NCBI RefSeq assembly: GCF_026151205.1
Contig: NC_087083.1
Location: 13,450,944 to 13,514,943 of the forward strand
Length of the DNA stretch: 64,000 nt
Direction of reading: 5' to 3'
Origin: Bolinopsis microptera
Lineage: Eukaryota; Ctenophora; Tentaculata; Lobata; Bolinopsidae
This document shows positions 38,322 through 50,140 of the stretch, in pieces; the first letter of the stretch is position 1; each line of letters starts with the position of its first letter. The notes under the pieces are model-generated. The model was not told where the DNA came from. It saw only the letters and a list, made by a program, of their open reading frames with translations, and ran no database searches. The position numbers were made by a program, and so were the translations under genes.

Positions 38322-39309
38322 ACGTGGGGGCTCAGTGGACTTGGGAGACCGTGTAAAACACGAAGTTTAATTAACATTAAAAAAGACAAGCTGGCATATA
38401 ATTATATCATTGATTTCAGTTATGGGAGCATCTCATGCTCGTTTTAAAAAATCAAAAGCTTAACGTTTATCACTGAGAAGGTTCTTATATCGAGAATATT
38501 TTTGACGGAAATAATTGTTAGTGTCATTGTTATAACGATTGGTTTTTGTAACTGTACATCTTAATATTGTTAAATGATACGGTTGTCTAATTTGTATTGT
38601 TTTAAGTAATTATTATCATCAAGCCTTAATAGGACCGTACGTAGGAATAAATTGCGAGGTTCTCACCAAATTTATAGGAAGATAGTTAAGGTTTTGTACT
38701 ACGTTGTCGCACATCTTCGGTGAAACTATTCGCTCTTGTGAGAAAGCAGAGGAGATACGTGCACCGGCTGCACCCGTAATTGATGCCATATAGAAACGCT
38801 TTTCTTGTAAAAATGTATTAAGCATACTGCAGGGTGTCTGGTTCAATGTTGAGACTCGAGCTAGTGAGCGGTGAAAATAAATTTACAGTAGGAGTTGAAG
38901 TGTAAGGAATATGCACATATTCACTATTTCATTGCATGTTATTCTTGATAACTCACTATCATGTGCTATAGGGCCTAGGGTAAAGATTATAATGAACGAC
39001 TAATGCTACGATCCGGTCCTATAAGTATATGTAGGTAATTATACAGGATGTTACGACTCAGCTCTGGCATAAAGCCACAGACCCTCCTAAAACTTGCTCA
39101 AAAATCTTAACGGATTTTCCCTTTTATTTCCTGACCCATTCTTCGCAGCTTTGAGTCTATCGTTATGATCGTACGATTTTTGATTGAATAAAGTTTACTT
39201 TTTATTATAATTGGGGGATTTCAATATCGATTGGGCGCAACTGTCGTATCTGATCAAGCAGTTTTTTATTGGTTTTGATTCGTCATCTTCCCATGGTAGG
39301 TTAAGCTAA
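38322..39309. other. 3' flank of the NPC2-like gene
   Basis: Probable 3' UTR at the left, then AT-rich DNA without a supported gene. Short minus-strand ORFs near 38.6-38.85 kb carry no recognisable domain. Confidence 0.4.
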
Positions 39310-40224
39310 ATCTACCTTATCGGACCTTATTTGGACGGACATTACATGAACGGACATAATTATGAACGGACATTAATATGAACGCTCGAAGGCATTCAAA
39401 ACCATCAAAAATCCGAATTTTTTTCAATTTTTTGACGTTTTTTTAATTTTAGCAAATGATTTTTAAATCCATTTTTTATACAGTAAGTAAGATTCAAGAA
39501 AAGCAGTCATTAAGCAGTAAAAATGTTAAAATATGTGTACATGATCAGTTTTTAATATCACATATCATCTTCATCAAATGGGTTTTCGTGCATGAAATAG
39601 TCCATGCTTAAAGCATCAGTGATTTCTAGCTTTATGGAAACATTTTTTTTTATCAAACTACCCCGGTCCTGCATTTCAGTGTTAACTTTTACAAGCCATT
39701 CGGCGTGAAGTGGTTTTATCTTAGACAACTTAAGGTTAACCTTAACATCACGTGGAGCTTTCCTAGCACTGTTTCATTACCGCCCCTGAGTAATATGAGC
39801 TATAACAACGTCGGACAATGTCCTTGGCAACACGATTTACCGTAATATCTAGAGGCTGGAACAAGTTTGTCATGTTGGCGGGGACTAGTTCAACTTCATG
39901 AACTATGTTGTTGAGTGTCATAATTTCGTTGACTTTTTTCCGCCAAGTGACCCTTGAAAACATCATATACTAGTAAAGTTTTCTGTGTCTCCGGCAGACC
40001 AAGGAGAACCTTTCCGTCGTTAACTTACGGCACAATAAAGTTCTCAAAGTTGTCATATTCTGGACAAAAAGTTCGAAATGGAAAAATTTTTGACAAAATT
40101 TCAACGGACTTTAACTTGGACGGACATTAATTGAACGGATTTTATTTGAACGGACATAAAGATGAACGCTAGGGCCTTCAGCGTTCAAGTAATGTCCGTC
40201 CAAATAAGGTCCGATAAGGTAGAT
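39310..40224. mobile_element. Deleted pogo-like DNA transposon
   Basis: Bounded by inverted repeats reading ATCTACCTTATCGGACC inward from each end and continuing through GGACGGACATT. Subterminal copies of ACGGACATT and GAACGCTNG repeat near both ends. Inside, the minus strand keeps the C-terminal part of a DDE transposase. A shorter relative without coding sequence lies at 53,559-54,258 and an end fragment at 57,427-57,473. Confidence 0.8.
39560..39966 (-). pseudogene. Pogo/Jerky-type DDE transposase remnant
   Basis: The minus strand reads a segment with LVPANMTNLFQPLDITVNR, a hallmark of the region before the last acidic residue of pogo/Tigger/Jerky DDE transposases, where proteins read PxNxTxxxQPLDxxVN. 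After a frameshift near 39,772 it continues with DVKVNLKLSKIKPLHAEWLV and ITDAL, typical of the C-terminal end in related transposons. The N-terminal DNA-binding part and the first catalytic aspartates are missing. The gene is dead and lies wholly inside the inverted-repeat element. Confidence 0.75.
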
Positions 40225-41440
40225 TGGGCGCAACTGTCTGGCAGCCGGAATTTCATGGCTCAAACCCGCCATCGTTTTCTATTTTAATATGCTGTCGTTC
40301 ACTTCACATTTATTACCTTATTACGTCATGATCGGCCGGAGTAGAGGAGGCGAAGGGGGGGGGGGGGGGGGGGGGGGCTGTTGCCGTTGATTACGGAAGG
40401 GGGAGGGTGTGTGTGTGGATTGTTGATTACGAGCTAAATAACTTTACACACGAACTTCGAGATATTTCTAAAAGCCCTCCGACAGTTCAGACTGTACTTA
40501 ATGGACCAACTTATTGGATCGATGAATCACGTGATATGAAATTTAGATATAACTATAAGGAAGTCAGTCTTATTTCCCGTTATGGTTAGTATAGGATTTT
40601 AGAATATATATTATATATTAATTGGGTTACGGTTAGGGTTGTGGTCAGATTAAAGCAAGGGTTACTGGTTTACCTGGGGACCTCAGGCTATTATATTTAT
40701 GTTCATAATCATAGAACGGAATGACAGGCTGAGCGCGGCCCAGTAAGTTACTGGTTAAACTTAACCGTTAGATGTTAGAGTTTTGAATTGTCCATCGTGT
40801 TTAAATAAGTCATGACTCGCGTGATCAGTGGAATTCGAGGGTAACACGACATCTGTCCGACAGCACTTTTTTCTTGTGTTTGAAGTGATATCTCAAATTT
40901 AGCACATAGAAACTCGCTCAAACTTAAGAACTTACACAAATTATTCGTCCTATAACCATCATACTTTATGGAAAGTTTCAAGAAAATCGTATGGTAGGAT
41001 CCGACATAAACTAATACTATCGTCCGAATAACCTATTTTCTGAGTCGGACAGATGTCGCTGTCGGACAAATGTCGCCCAATCAAAGTCGAGTGTAGATTG
41101 ATTAATAATAATTATGATCATCCTGTTGATTACGTAATATGAACTTTTATTTTTACCCTTTACATTTATGATAATATGTATAATATGTATTATATATATC
41201 GCCCTCTATAAACTTACAAGGACATATTTCCTGTAGATCCTTGGTAAGTTGGTATATAAGCAACATTCGACAGAGCATAGTGTGGAGTGAGCTATATGTG
41301 CCCATCCTTGGAGAACCCGGTAGATGTCCTTGCTGTACGGCAGTGTTAAACAAGAAACTGAAACTGAGGGGTTCCGTTCAGGCCCTTCACACTTTGTTTC
41401 TGTCTGGTACTAATGCACCGTCACAATAGTGACTTTAATA
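40225..41440. other. Non-coding stretch between transposons
   Basis: It holds the poly-G run, one solo terminus (40,669-40,715) of the MITE family seen at 29.4 kb, and a + strand ORF near 41,241-41,429 with CPCC that resembles no family I know. No confident gene. Confidence 0.4.
40356..40377. repeat. Poly-G tract
   Basis: About 22 consecutive G. Length is probably unreliable. Confidence 0.9.
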
Positions 41441-41962
41441 TACAGGGTGGGCCAAAAGTCACTGGACATACGTTGGCCTTAAATTTAATAGCTCAGTCAC
41501 TGAGTGACCAATTGAAATAATTCTTTCTGGTACGACTTACCACCACTGGTTCGAGGAATTTGTCAAATCGAAAAATATTCGAAATATTTTTGCATTTATT
41601 TGATAGTTGGTCGTGATGAAACCATGTTACGTGGAAATGAAGATTGGCGGAAGAGTAAGATTCTTGGGTCATTGTTGTGTAGTGAATGTGATATAGCTGC
41701 TCGATGCATTGCTGGGAACAATGCCTTCTATAAGTTCACCAAGATCTGGTCTCAGCAGAATATCTCCGTTACCAGAAAGATAGCAGTATTATACGAAGCC
41801 CAAATTGTATCAATCATTATGTATAATTGCAGTAGTTGGTGTCCTACTGCAAAGTCACTAGAAAAACTAGACATTTGCCATAGAAAACACCTTAGATCAT
41901 TACTGAACATTTTTTGGCCTCATGGAACAATACATACACATGTTACATGGTAAGGTCTCCTC

Positions 41963-44237
41963 CTAGTCGTTGGAGTGGCCTGCATCACACACATCGCGTT
42001 GGCGGCGTAACATATGTCTCCACTGTACTCGGTTGGTAGCCAAAGCTTCTGTTGTGTCGTTGTCGATGTTTTCAACACCTGTAAACTTAGCAGCATCTTC
42101 GAGTACGCAGGACTTCCAGTTCTTACGGGGTCTGCCCCTTGACCTCTTTCCATAGTTTGGCTTCCAGTTCAACAGAAACCTCGGTAGTCTAGAGTCTGGC
42201 ATTCTAACTACATGTCCATACCAACGTAGCCTGGCAGCACTGATGAAAGTCTCAACTGACTTGATGCCAGCCCTCCTAAGAACTTCGTCGTTGGTTACAT
42301 GAAAGAACCATTTAATCCTAAGGATCCTTCTCAAGGAGGTTTGATGGAAAACCTCGAAACGTTTCATCTGCTTTTTGGTGGTGTTCCAGACTTCAGCTCC
42401 ATACAACAAGATGGTGAGGACAGCAGCCCTATAGATCCTGATCTTGGTTGGAGTCTTTATAGTTCTGCTATTCCAAATGTTCCAGAGCTGATGAAAGGCG
42501 CCATTAGCCTTCTGGATACGGACATCCAGGTCTCTGTTGATTGTCCCATCCCCACTAATAGTTGCACCCAGGTAGACAAAGTTGCTAACCTGCTCGACGG
42601 GTTCACCCTCAACCGACAGCTCAATACAATCATCCTTGATGAAAGGTCGCTGGGAGGCGCACTTGCTTACAGCCATGCATTGGGTCTTCTTTGCATTTAT
42701 TCTGAGCCCAGCGTAGGAGCTGTAATGAACTAATAGATCAGTTGATTCCTGTAGGCCTTCCCCTGAGTTGTCCATAATAGCCATGTCATCAGCATAATCG
42801 GTGTCCAGAATGACCTTTTCCTCGACCGTCTTCATCTCTTTCTGCAGCACTGCGCCTTGACTGATGATCTTGTTGGTCTCAGCCAGAAATGCAGAAAAGT
42901 TTAGGCAGAAATTAAAGACAGGAGGTGCTTGAATGTCACCCTGACCTGTGCCTGAGTTAACATCAAACCAGTCTGTCAGCTCCCCATTAACCCTCACGGC
43001 ACTCATGGTACCCCCAAAAAATGACTGAAATATTCTGACATATTTTTCAGGCAGCCCATAGTGTCTCATACTGCACCAAATAAAGTCCCTTCTGATAGAA
43101 TCGAACGCTGCCTTGAAATCCACAAAATTAATGTAAAGAGGAATGTTAAACTCAAGACAGTTATGAATAATAGTTCGGAGAGAATAAATCTGATCAATAC
43201 ATGAGCGGTTCTGTCTAAATCCGCACTGATTCTCCCTGAGGAGACACTCCATACCAGCATGTAACCGCTTAAGAAGAATCATCTGAAAAAGCTTGGATGC
43301 TGTAGACCTTAAGGTGATCCCTCTGTTGTTCCCGCAGACTGAAGTGTCTCCTTTCTTCCCAATAACAATGATCACACCCTTTAACCAATCTTCAGGAACA
43401 GTCTCTTCTTCCCACACTTTCTTGAATAGACACTCTAGTTGATCAACTAGAGCACTCGCACCATACTTCAGTTGCTCGTTAGTTATCCCGTCCACTCCTG
43501 GGCTTTTGTTGTTCTTAAGCTTTGTCAGGGAATAACTAATCTCGTCTCTGGTGGGTGGTCCATCCGAACAAGAGAGAGAGTTAAAGTGGGGTTGGGGTGG
43601 TACTGTATCAAGGTCGGCAAGGTTGACACTTGATGATGGGGGGTTCAGAAGTTCAGTAAAGTGCTCCTTCCACCTATCCCTCTGCTGTTGGGGATCCGTG
43701 ATCTTCCTACCGTCCTTGTCCCGGACACAAGATGCTTGAGGCTTCTTGTTCTTACCAGAGATCTTCTTGATCTTTGCCCATACCTCACGCTGCTGACCTT
43801 TGCTCGCTGCTTTCTCAAGATCAGTAGCTACTCTAACTGCCCAGTTATTGTCGTCTAGCTTGCTGCTTTTCTTGACTAACTTATTAAGTTTAGAATACTC
43901 TGACCTGTTAGTGTCCGAGTTTGGGTCTTTGCGCTTAAACTGTGCCCGCTGAGTCAATAAATCCTTGGTCTTCCGTGACAGGTGTTGCTCCTTTGCCTTC
44001 CGGGGTCTTTTGCCTAGTACCTCCAGTGAGACATCAGTGACGGTCTGACTGAGATTACGCCACATATCCTCGAGGTCGACCTCACTATCCAGACTTGCAA
44101 ATCGGTTTTGAAGAGCCACATTGTACTCTAAAACCGTAGTACTATCCATCAGGCGCTCAATGGCAGGCACATTGGGCCTGTTGGCGTTGATCTTTGTCAC
44201 TGACTGAAGTTTGATTTTCAGCAGTCCTAGAACCAGA
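41963..44237 (-). pseudogene. LINE B reverse transcriptase region
   Basis: About 757 codons of uninterrupted frame. RT motifs in order: NNRGITLRSTASKLF, ENQCGFRQNRSCIDQI, FVDFKAAFDS (motif A, catalytic Asp), GTGQGDIQAPPVFN (motif B), YADDMAIM (motif C, catalytic Asp pair), GLRINAKKTQ (motif D) and FVYLGATIS (motif E). The C-terminal part has LRWYGHVVRMPD and RGRPRKNW, common in LINE C-termini. The catalytic residues are intact, but the frame is cut from its endonuclease by the hAT insertion, and the apparent first 24 codons of the open frame upstream of 44,237 come from that insertion. The protein would copy LINE RNA into DNA at nicked target sites. Confidence 0.9.
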
Positions 44238-44935
44238 CATGGGCACATATTAGGTGTGATGGGTGCGGGATCGCACAATTTACCGTTTTCCGCACACCCA
44301 GTTACCACGTGACTCAGGCCCTTTCGGGACCGTGACCCAGGCCATTATGGAACCCTCGTCGTTGCCGTACTTCGATTATAGTGTATCAGTTATCATTCGT
44401 AGGTGATAATAGAAGAAGTAGGTGTAAAGGGTAATGAGCTTTATTCGTTGCAGCGTTGGCTTTATAGTGGGCTTAATGGATCTTGGATCAAATGGTTCAC
44501 AAATACTGACGATCAATTCCAACAAGCGTGTCACATATTTGCGATCATGCATGGGATCTGATCGACTCTATCAAGAGGCGTCTTCAAATAACTGTATCCT
44601 GATTCCTGATCTCTACCAGATCAAGTCACTGTTCTCAGATAACTGAATCTCAATATAGGTTCAATCATGGTCTTAGTAAAGAACTACACCCTCAGTAACA
44701 CATAAACAGACCTATTTTTGATAAGAGCGGCGGTTATACGTTTAGAATTTCCAAAGTCCTTGAGAAAATGCAAAAAAAACCCCGCACAATTCCCGCACAA
44801 ATTTCGAAAAAATCGCCGCACATTTGCCGCATAATTGGTAAAAATTTACCGCACCTTACCGCACATTTTAACTTTATAGTCGGGTGCGGTACCGCATAAT
44901 TTCGATTTTTTTACCGCACCTAATATGTGCCTCTG
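44238..44935. mobile_element. hAT-type MITE, innermost layer
   Basis: A 698-bp insertion with perfect 8-bp target duplications GAACCAGA at 44,230-44,237 and 44,936-44,943. On the minus strand the termini read CAGAGGCACATATTAGGTG and, inverted at the far end, CATGGGCACATATTAGGTG. Subterminal regions are full of CCGCAC repeats. It separates the endonuclease from the RT of LINE B; joining at the duplication rejoins SDHYLV with LGLLKIKL in frame. No transposase. Confidence 0.9.
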
Positions 44936-45925
44936 GAACCAGATAATGATCGGAGCCGATGTCTGCCCCGCGACATACCCTAACATCAAAAAGTGACTGA
45001 CGAAACCGCTTTCCAATGCAGATATGATCTATCTGATTGACGGTGAGCCCGTTGGGGGACCGCCATGTTCCCTTGTGAATGTTCTTGTGCTCGAAGAGAG
45101 TTCCCCCGATGACAAGCTGGTTCGTCGCACAGAAATCCACAAGTCTTGTCCCGTTGTCATTTGATGAGCTATGGAGTGATTCCCCACCGATGACCGCTTC
45201 ACTTCCATATCTGCCTGATGTTACTTTTGCATTAAAATCGCCGAGCAGTAACTTGATATCGTGACGAGGTAGCCCATCAAATGTATCTGTGAGTGTCCTA
45301 TAAAACTTATCTTTCTCACTCTCCTCTGCACCCTCAGTTGGAGCATAGGCCACAACAACAGAGATGTTGATTTGCTTACTATGCAGCCTAGCAGTTAAAA
45401 CCCGCTCCGATGTGGGAGTGAACGATATCAGGGAGTTTCTGATTCGTTTTGAAAGACTGAGACCGACTCCCTGTCTCTTGATCCCGCGACTCTACCGGAA
45501 TGGATGAGTAGACTGCCATTGTCCAGTAGAGTGGTGCCAGATCCAGGCATGTGAGTCTCGGTGATCCCCAAAAGATCCAATCTGTACTGATCAATGTTTT
45601 TACTAAGTTGGTAGAGCTGTGTAGATGAGCTGACAAGAGATAGAACGTTCCATGTTCCAAAACGTAAAAACTGTTTGCAATAATTTACTGAATTGGATTT
45701 GTTGGAAGCAGGGTCAACATGGATGATCTGTTGACTAATAAATCTGGTCGGATGACGAGTACCCCCTCTTCTCATCAGGCGACTGGGGTCCCGTAGGCTT
45801 TGCCCAGCCTCCGTCATGCTGGAACCATCCGTCCTTGAATTGGAAGTAGCACTCCGTCCATTTGATGTGTGTGTTGTTTCAGTAGCGTTGTTATTTGAGG
45901 TGGAAGGGATGCTGGCCCTTCGCAC
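44936..45925 (-). pseudogene. LINE B AP-like endonuclease region
   Basis: The frame opens near 45,925 with a Ser/Thr/Asn-rich leader, then gives the exonuclease-endonuclease-phosphatase fold motifs: GTWNVLSL (Asn), ITETHMPGSG (Glu), VAYAPTEG, LLGDFNAKV (Asp-Asn), NQIDHICI, and SDHYLV (Ser-Asp-His). A one-base frameshift near 45,475 breaks the frame between the Glu and Asp-Asn motifs, and the hAT insertion follows the final His motif. In life it would nick chromosomal DNA to prime reverse transcription. All catalytic motifs are recognisable, so decay is recent. Confidence 0.88.
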
Positions 45926-47195
45926 CCGATGAACTGCATGCAGTCCTAACGAGACAGATGTCCCGGTTATATTTTTCGACCTGTACTGGTCTAGAGCCGC
46001 AGTGTTCTGTTACCGTTCACCTGTTTTAACTGGAATCACCCAGAACAGGCTACTAAGCTTAACAGTGGCACCTCGAGAAGGGTGTGGCTCTTCACCACGC
46101 ACTACGGATCTTGGGCTCGGAGAGGTTGTGTAAGACACTTCACGAGCCCCTGGAGTTTGGAAAACCCCTTAACCACCATATGGAACAATATCCAATGCAA
46201 ACTTATACCTAAGATGTAACTCAGTAAAGCTATCAGATCGTGTCCCTAAAGCAAGGTGGAAGCTCCTAGGTCATATCTTGCGTAGTGCTGATGACTCCCC
46301 CACAGCATTAGCGTTAAAGTTTGCTGCCACAACAAAAGAACAAACTGTAAAGGGCGCTTCGGTGCGCATCGTAAGAATTTGTTCAAGATTATTGTGAATG
46401 ATTTGACCCGTAGAGGTTTAAAACTTAACTCTTTGAATGATCTTAATAAGCTTAAGATATTATCCGATGATAGAGTTGCTTGGAGAAACAAATTTTCACT
46501 CTAGCTGTCTTGATCTGTACTGATCACCATTTTAGGATGACTTGATTTATTTTAGGGGGTTTGAATATTTTAATGGTGTAAACAGTTTCTAAATAATAAT
46601 TTGATAGTTTGGATTGTCGGATCGAGCTAAATTTTATTTAATTGCGTTTGGCCATTCGAATTACGTTTGTCCTGAAAAAATTGTAGCTTCTCAGATGGCC
46701 GAGATACGAAGCATATAAACGAGTTTATTCATTACGTGTGATCAGGTGATTGGCTAACCTGATCACGTGATAAGGTCACCCCGTTAAACATTATGGGAAT
46801 CGTTAAGGCTGCCCAATTGGTGTCGTGTCACGGTGTCACATAAAACCCAGTCAATTTAGTTAACGAGATACACAAAATGCTTGATAACTTTGTCATTTCT
46901 AATCAGTTTTACGTCATTTTTTTAACGTCATTTTTTCAGATCAGATGCAATATTTACTAATCTACCGTCTCTGAAAAAATCAGGCGTCCAGCATGTTCAG
47001 AGAAAACAATATAGGTGTTTTAATTTTGAACTGGCGTGGTCTAAAGTATTCGAATTTTCAAATTTTGACGACGGAATTCTCGAACCAGAAGGTACAGTAT
47101 GCTATCTGCAAAGCAACAGCTCTCAAATATAAAACACGGCGGAGCTATTAAGGCCAACGCATGTCCATGTCCAGTGACTTTTGGCCCACCCTGTA

Positions 47196-48109
47196 CATAT
47201 GACATATGTACTATTTCTAATCATTTTATTGTTCCTCATCACTCATCAGGATAACTGTCGATTGAATTTCCGTTCTTGTTAATCTAGAAATGAGTGTCCT
47301 TTGAAATTTAGGAGTAGTAGATTGTTAAACTTGTCAAACTTCATCGTATGTGATTTTGTATCAAGGACAACTGCAAAGTCAGTGTTTATAATTTATATGG
47401 TTGGGTTTATAATTAGATCACTCATATTTTTAATCTTTTTTTGCTCTAATTTTTGTGCATGGCATGATTTGTAATTGCCGTTTCAAATTGCTGAGATTAT
47501 GAACGAGATAAAGGAGCAACATGTCTGCATATCGTATGACTGAAATTCATTATTCTAATTTGGCACTCATGAGGTTTGGTATTTTTACTTAACATGAAAC
47601 GGATCCTTTGCCCGCCACATGCAATTTGAGTGTTTCTCTTTGTTTGAAATATACTGCTCCTGCTAGATTACAGTTAAGCAACAGCTAATCATTAATTATA
47701 TAATGATTAGATTAATAATATATATATTAGATTAATAATATATATATTATATTTGACCAAAACCCATAATCATGGGTAGAGTGGACGTTACCGCTGCCAG
47801 TGTCTCTCTTTCCCAAACAAAAGTAAATGATATCAATTTGAATGACCGTCTGCAAATGCAAAATGATACCGAGAATGAAATTGGTCGCTCGCTTTTCCAA
47901 TTCATTCACGGCTTACGATTACGAATTGTAATACGTTGACCAAATCGACTGTAAAAAGATTAAAAGTTTCAGGGGTATCGGGAAATTTGTTTGATGATTT
48001 TGCACGTGCAAAATAAAAGGCCTAGCTAAGCAATTTGGCAATAGAGCTATAGATCGTTTTCAAACACAGTTTCGAGAACGATTAAAATAATACTATTTTA
48101 TATATAGTA
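47196..48109. other. Unassigned spacer between transposons
   Basis: AT-rich sequence with duplicated AGATTAATAATATATATATTA units near 47,708-47,752. A 60-codon minus ORF has no motif. No gene seen. Confidence 0.45.
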
Positions 48110-48844
48110 CAGTCAAATCCGTCTTTTTGTCGGACAAAATTCGCAACAAAGCGATTTTAACGGGATATGGTCGGGACAGGTCCCAGGAATCATTCCAGAG
48201 AGTTCCCAAAATCCTCGACTTCAGGAAAATCCACAATTACCACTTTTTTACCACTTTTTACCACTTTGGTTTTCTGTAAATAAGTCACGTTCTGAATATC
48301 CTAGAAGACTTTAGTTTAAATCATTGTGTTAAGAAAACAAAAAAGAACAACTTTTTCTTTAACAACTTTTTCAAAAATAAATTATTTAATTAATTAATTA
48401 AATAATTAATAAATTTTCAAATATTTCAAAAATATATTTTCATAAAAAATGTTCACGATTACATTCCACGTATAATGAACTAATTTTTATAAAAATTTTC
48501 ACTTTCAATATTTTGGACTTGTAAAATTTTCGTAATTTGTAAAGAAAAACCACTATTTACCACTTTTTACCACATCGAATCTCCGCTAATAAAACGACTT
48601 CTGAATTTCGTAGAAGGTTTTAGATTGAACCAATGTGTTCAAAATATAAAAGAGAACAACTTTTTATCTGACAACCTTTGGATTAGATAATTAATTAATT
48701 AGTTAATTCGATTATTAAACAAATATTCAAAAATTATACAAATTATTTTTGATCAAAATATTTTAAAATTACATATCACGAATAATTAACAAATTTTCAT
48801 TAAATTAATCGGGAAATCGAAGTGGTACTTTATATAACCATATA

Positions 48845-49640
48845 TACTAGATAAGAGTCTAACTTATGAGTCCTCAGCTGGCACATAGGTGCAATTGTCC
48901 TGACATTTGAGGTTGATCCACAATGTATTCCTGCTTTTCTGCATGAACAAGCATTGCCACAACCTGACTTTAAACAGTTGCAACTGATTTTTTGAATGAG
49001 CTTTTTCGGAGCTGTACTCATAAGAGTGGTCACTGGTACATGCGCCCTATTGTTCATCTTCCATCCCCAGCTTATCTGATCTAGGTCATTCTTATCCCAC
49101 GCCTGCAGCTGATGGTAAACACGATAAGAATGTTGTTCAGCTGCCCCAGATGTTGGCGGGAGCTGTTCTCACTTGATGTCTGCTGTTAAAGATTGCGACT
49201 TCTGTTCAAGAACTGAAAGTCTAGCTTCATCTAGTGATCTCGATTTTGATGAAATCGGCTGCAGCATCAAAAGTTCTTCGACATGCTTTATGGTAGCTGG
49301 TGTAGAATTTGCCGAATAAAAAGCATCTATTACACTTTCATCGATGGATGCGATCGTTCTGAAGAGCCGATCCTTACCAACTCCGTGGATCCGACTGGTG
49401 GTGTCTGATCCAGTGAAAGCGTGGCATGCAGCAGTATCATGTTTTCGTACCTCCTACCAGTCGCACTTTGAATTTTCTCAATGTCATAGATGTAGCTTTT
49501 GGTGGTGAGAAACAGTTGGTGGTCAAATGCAAAGTGTTTTGTCATGTGCAGTAAAATGACAAGCAAATCAGTATCATCACAAATTACAGAAAGATCAACT
49601 TGATTAGACCACTCAACTGCCTCTCTGCAAATCAAAACAT
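48845..49640 (-). pseudogene. Decayed PIN/FEN-like nuclease gene of a mobile element
   Basis: On the minus strand the order is: DDTDLLVILLHM (about 49,560-49,600), LLHA followed after a one-base shift by FTGSDTTSRIHGVGKDRLF (about 49,355-49,420), LPPTSGAAEQHSYRVYHQLQ and SWGWKM, then a cysteine-rich tail CNCLKSGCGNACSCRKAG (about 48,925-48,980). This order is familiar from uncharacterised proteins widespread in invertebrate and fish mobile DNA. The acidic strand plus TGxDTTSxxxGxGK segment resembles the XPG/FEN1 core, in which the helix-hairpin loop reads GxDYxxxxxGIGxxxA; that link is my inference. A stop near 49,171 and the frameshift make it inactive. The N-terminal part is replaced by transposon sequence. 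Confidence 0.6.
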
Positions 49641-49650
49641 CTGCAAAACG

Positions 49651-49790
49651 ATGTGCGAAACGGATTGAAAATGACGAAGTTATCAAGCAATTTGTTTATC
49701 TCGTTAGCGAAATTGATTGGGTTATCAATAATTACCTAATCGCTTATCACGTGACAGGGTGCTAGGATACCGTAATTGGGCTTTCTGCAC
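49651..49790. mobile_element. Diverged fragment of the 767-bp mariner-type MITE
   Basis: Similar to 52,170-52,290, sharing AAATGACGAAGTTATCAAGC and TATCTCGTTA, but clearly more diverged than the two complete copies. Ends are not preserved. It forms the false N-terminus of the minus-strand open frame at 49,330-49,686. Confidence 0.6.
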
Positions 49791-50140
49791 GATTTCTGTG
49801 CCACGCTTTCACTGGATCAGACACCACCAGTCGGATCCACGGAGTAGGTATGGATCGGCTATTCAGAACGATTCCGATAGTGGGAATCTAGTGCACTAAG
49901 CTACGGAGAAAGTCACGTGAAATTTTTGGGCGAGCGAATTAGTAACTTAATAAGAGCCTAACGTATGTGTACTATACCACCTCCCCCCTCCCCCGCACAA
50001 TAACTTAGCATGTCTGTAATCCGGTTTGAGGATTTATCATTTGCGATCTCTACGTTACAGTATGGACATTTGTTTAAACTATGTTCGTGGACTAAAGATG
50101 GTCCTGACTCTGTTACAACGGACTCCTCTTCATTGGCCGA

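Larger units (their letters stand above)
41933..46179 (-). mobile_element. LINE B, near full length, third layer
   Basis: About 4.2 kb (3.55 kb without its own hAT insert), flanked by a perfect 11-bp duplication ATGGAACAATA at 41,922-41,932 and 46,180-46,190. Excising one copy rejoins the LINE A frame across FWPHGTI-SNANLYL. It encodes an AP-like endonuclease followed by a reverse transcriptase. Clade is uncertain: endonuclease and RT resemble elements often annotated as craniofacial-development-protein-2-like, of RTE or related type. The 5' UTR is about 45,926-46,179. Confidence 0.88.
41611..46598 (+). mobile_element. LINE A, 5'-truncated, second layer
   Basis: It lies between imperfect copies of ATTTGATAGTTGG (41,598-41,610 and about 46,599-46,612), the target-site duplication; the empty site is visible once in the 51.9-kb element. 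The + strand encodes the C-terminal part of a non-LTR reverse transcriptase: KILGSLL, IMYNCSSW, LNIFWPHG (41,607-41,932), then after removal of LINE B RWKLLGHILRS and KGRFGAHRKN to a stop near 46,502, with a one-base deletion near 46,353. The reverse-transcriptase catalytic motifs are missing. Confidence 0.82.
41443..47195. mobile_element. Tc1/mariner-type MITE, outermost layer of the nest
   Basis: Ends read CAGGGTGGGCCAAAAGTCA inward from both sides and are flanked by TA, the Tc1/mariner target. The left part is 41,443-41,610 and the right part 46,599-47,195. Together they match, in the opposite orientation, the uninterrupted 767-bp copy at 51,919-52,685. The intervening 5 kb is LINE A with further insertions. 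No transposase is encoded, so it is non-autonomous. Confidence 0.88.

Noticed and set aside
42299-42733. 144-codon + strand ORF
   Set aside because: Antisense shadow of the LINE B reverse transcriptase frame; no own motifs.
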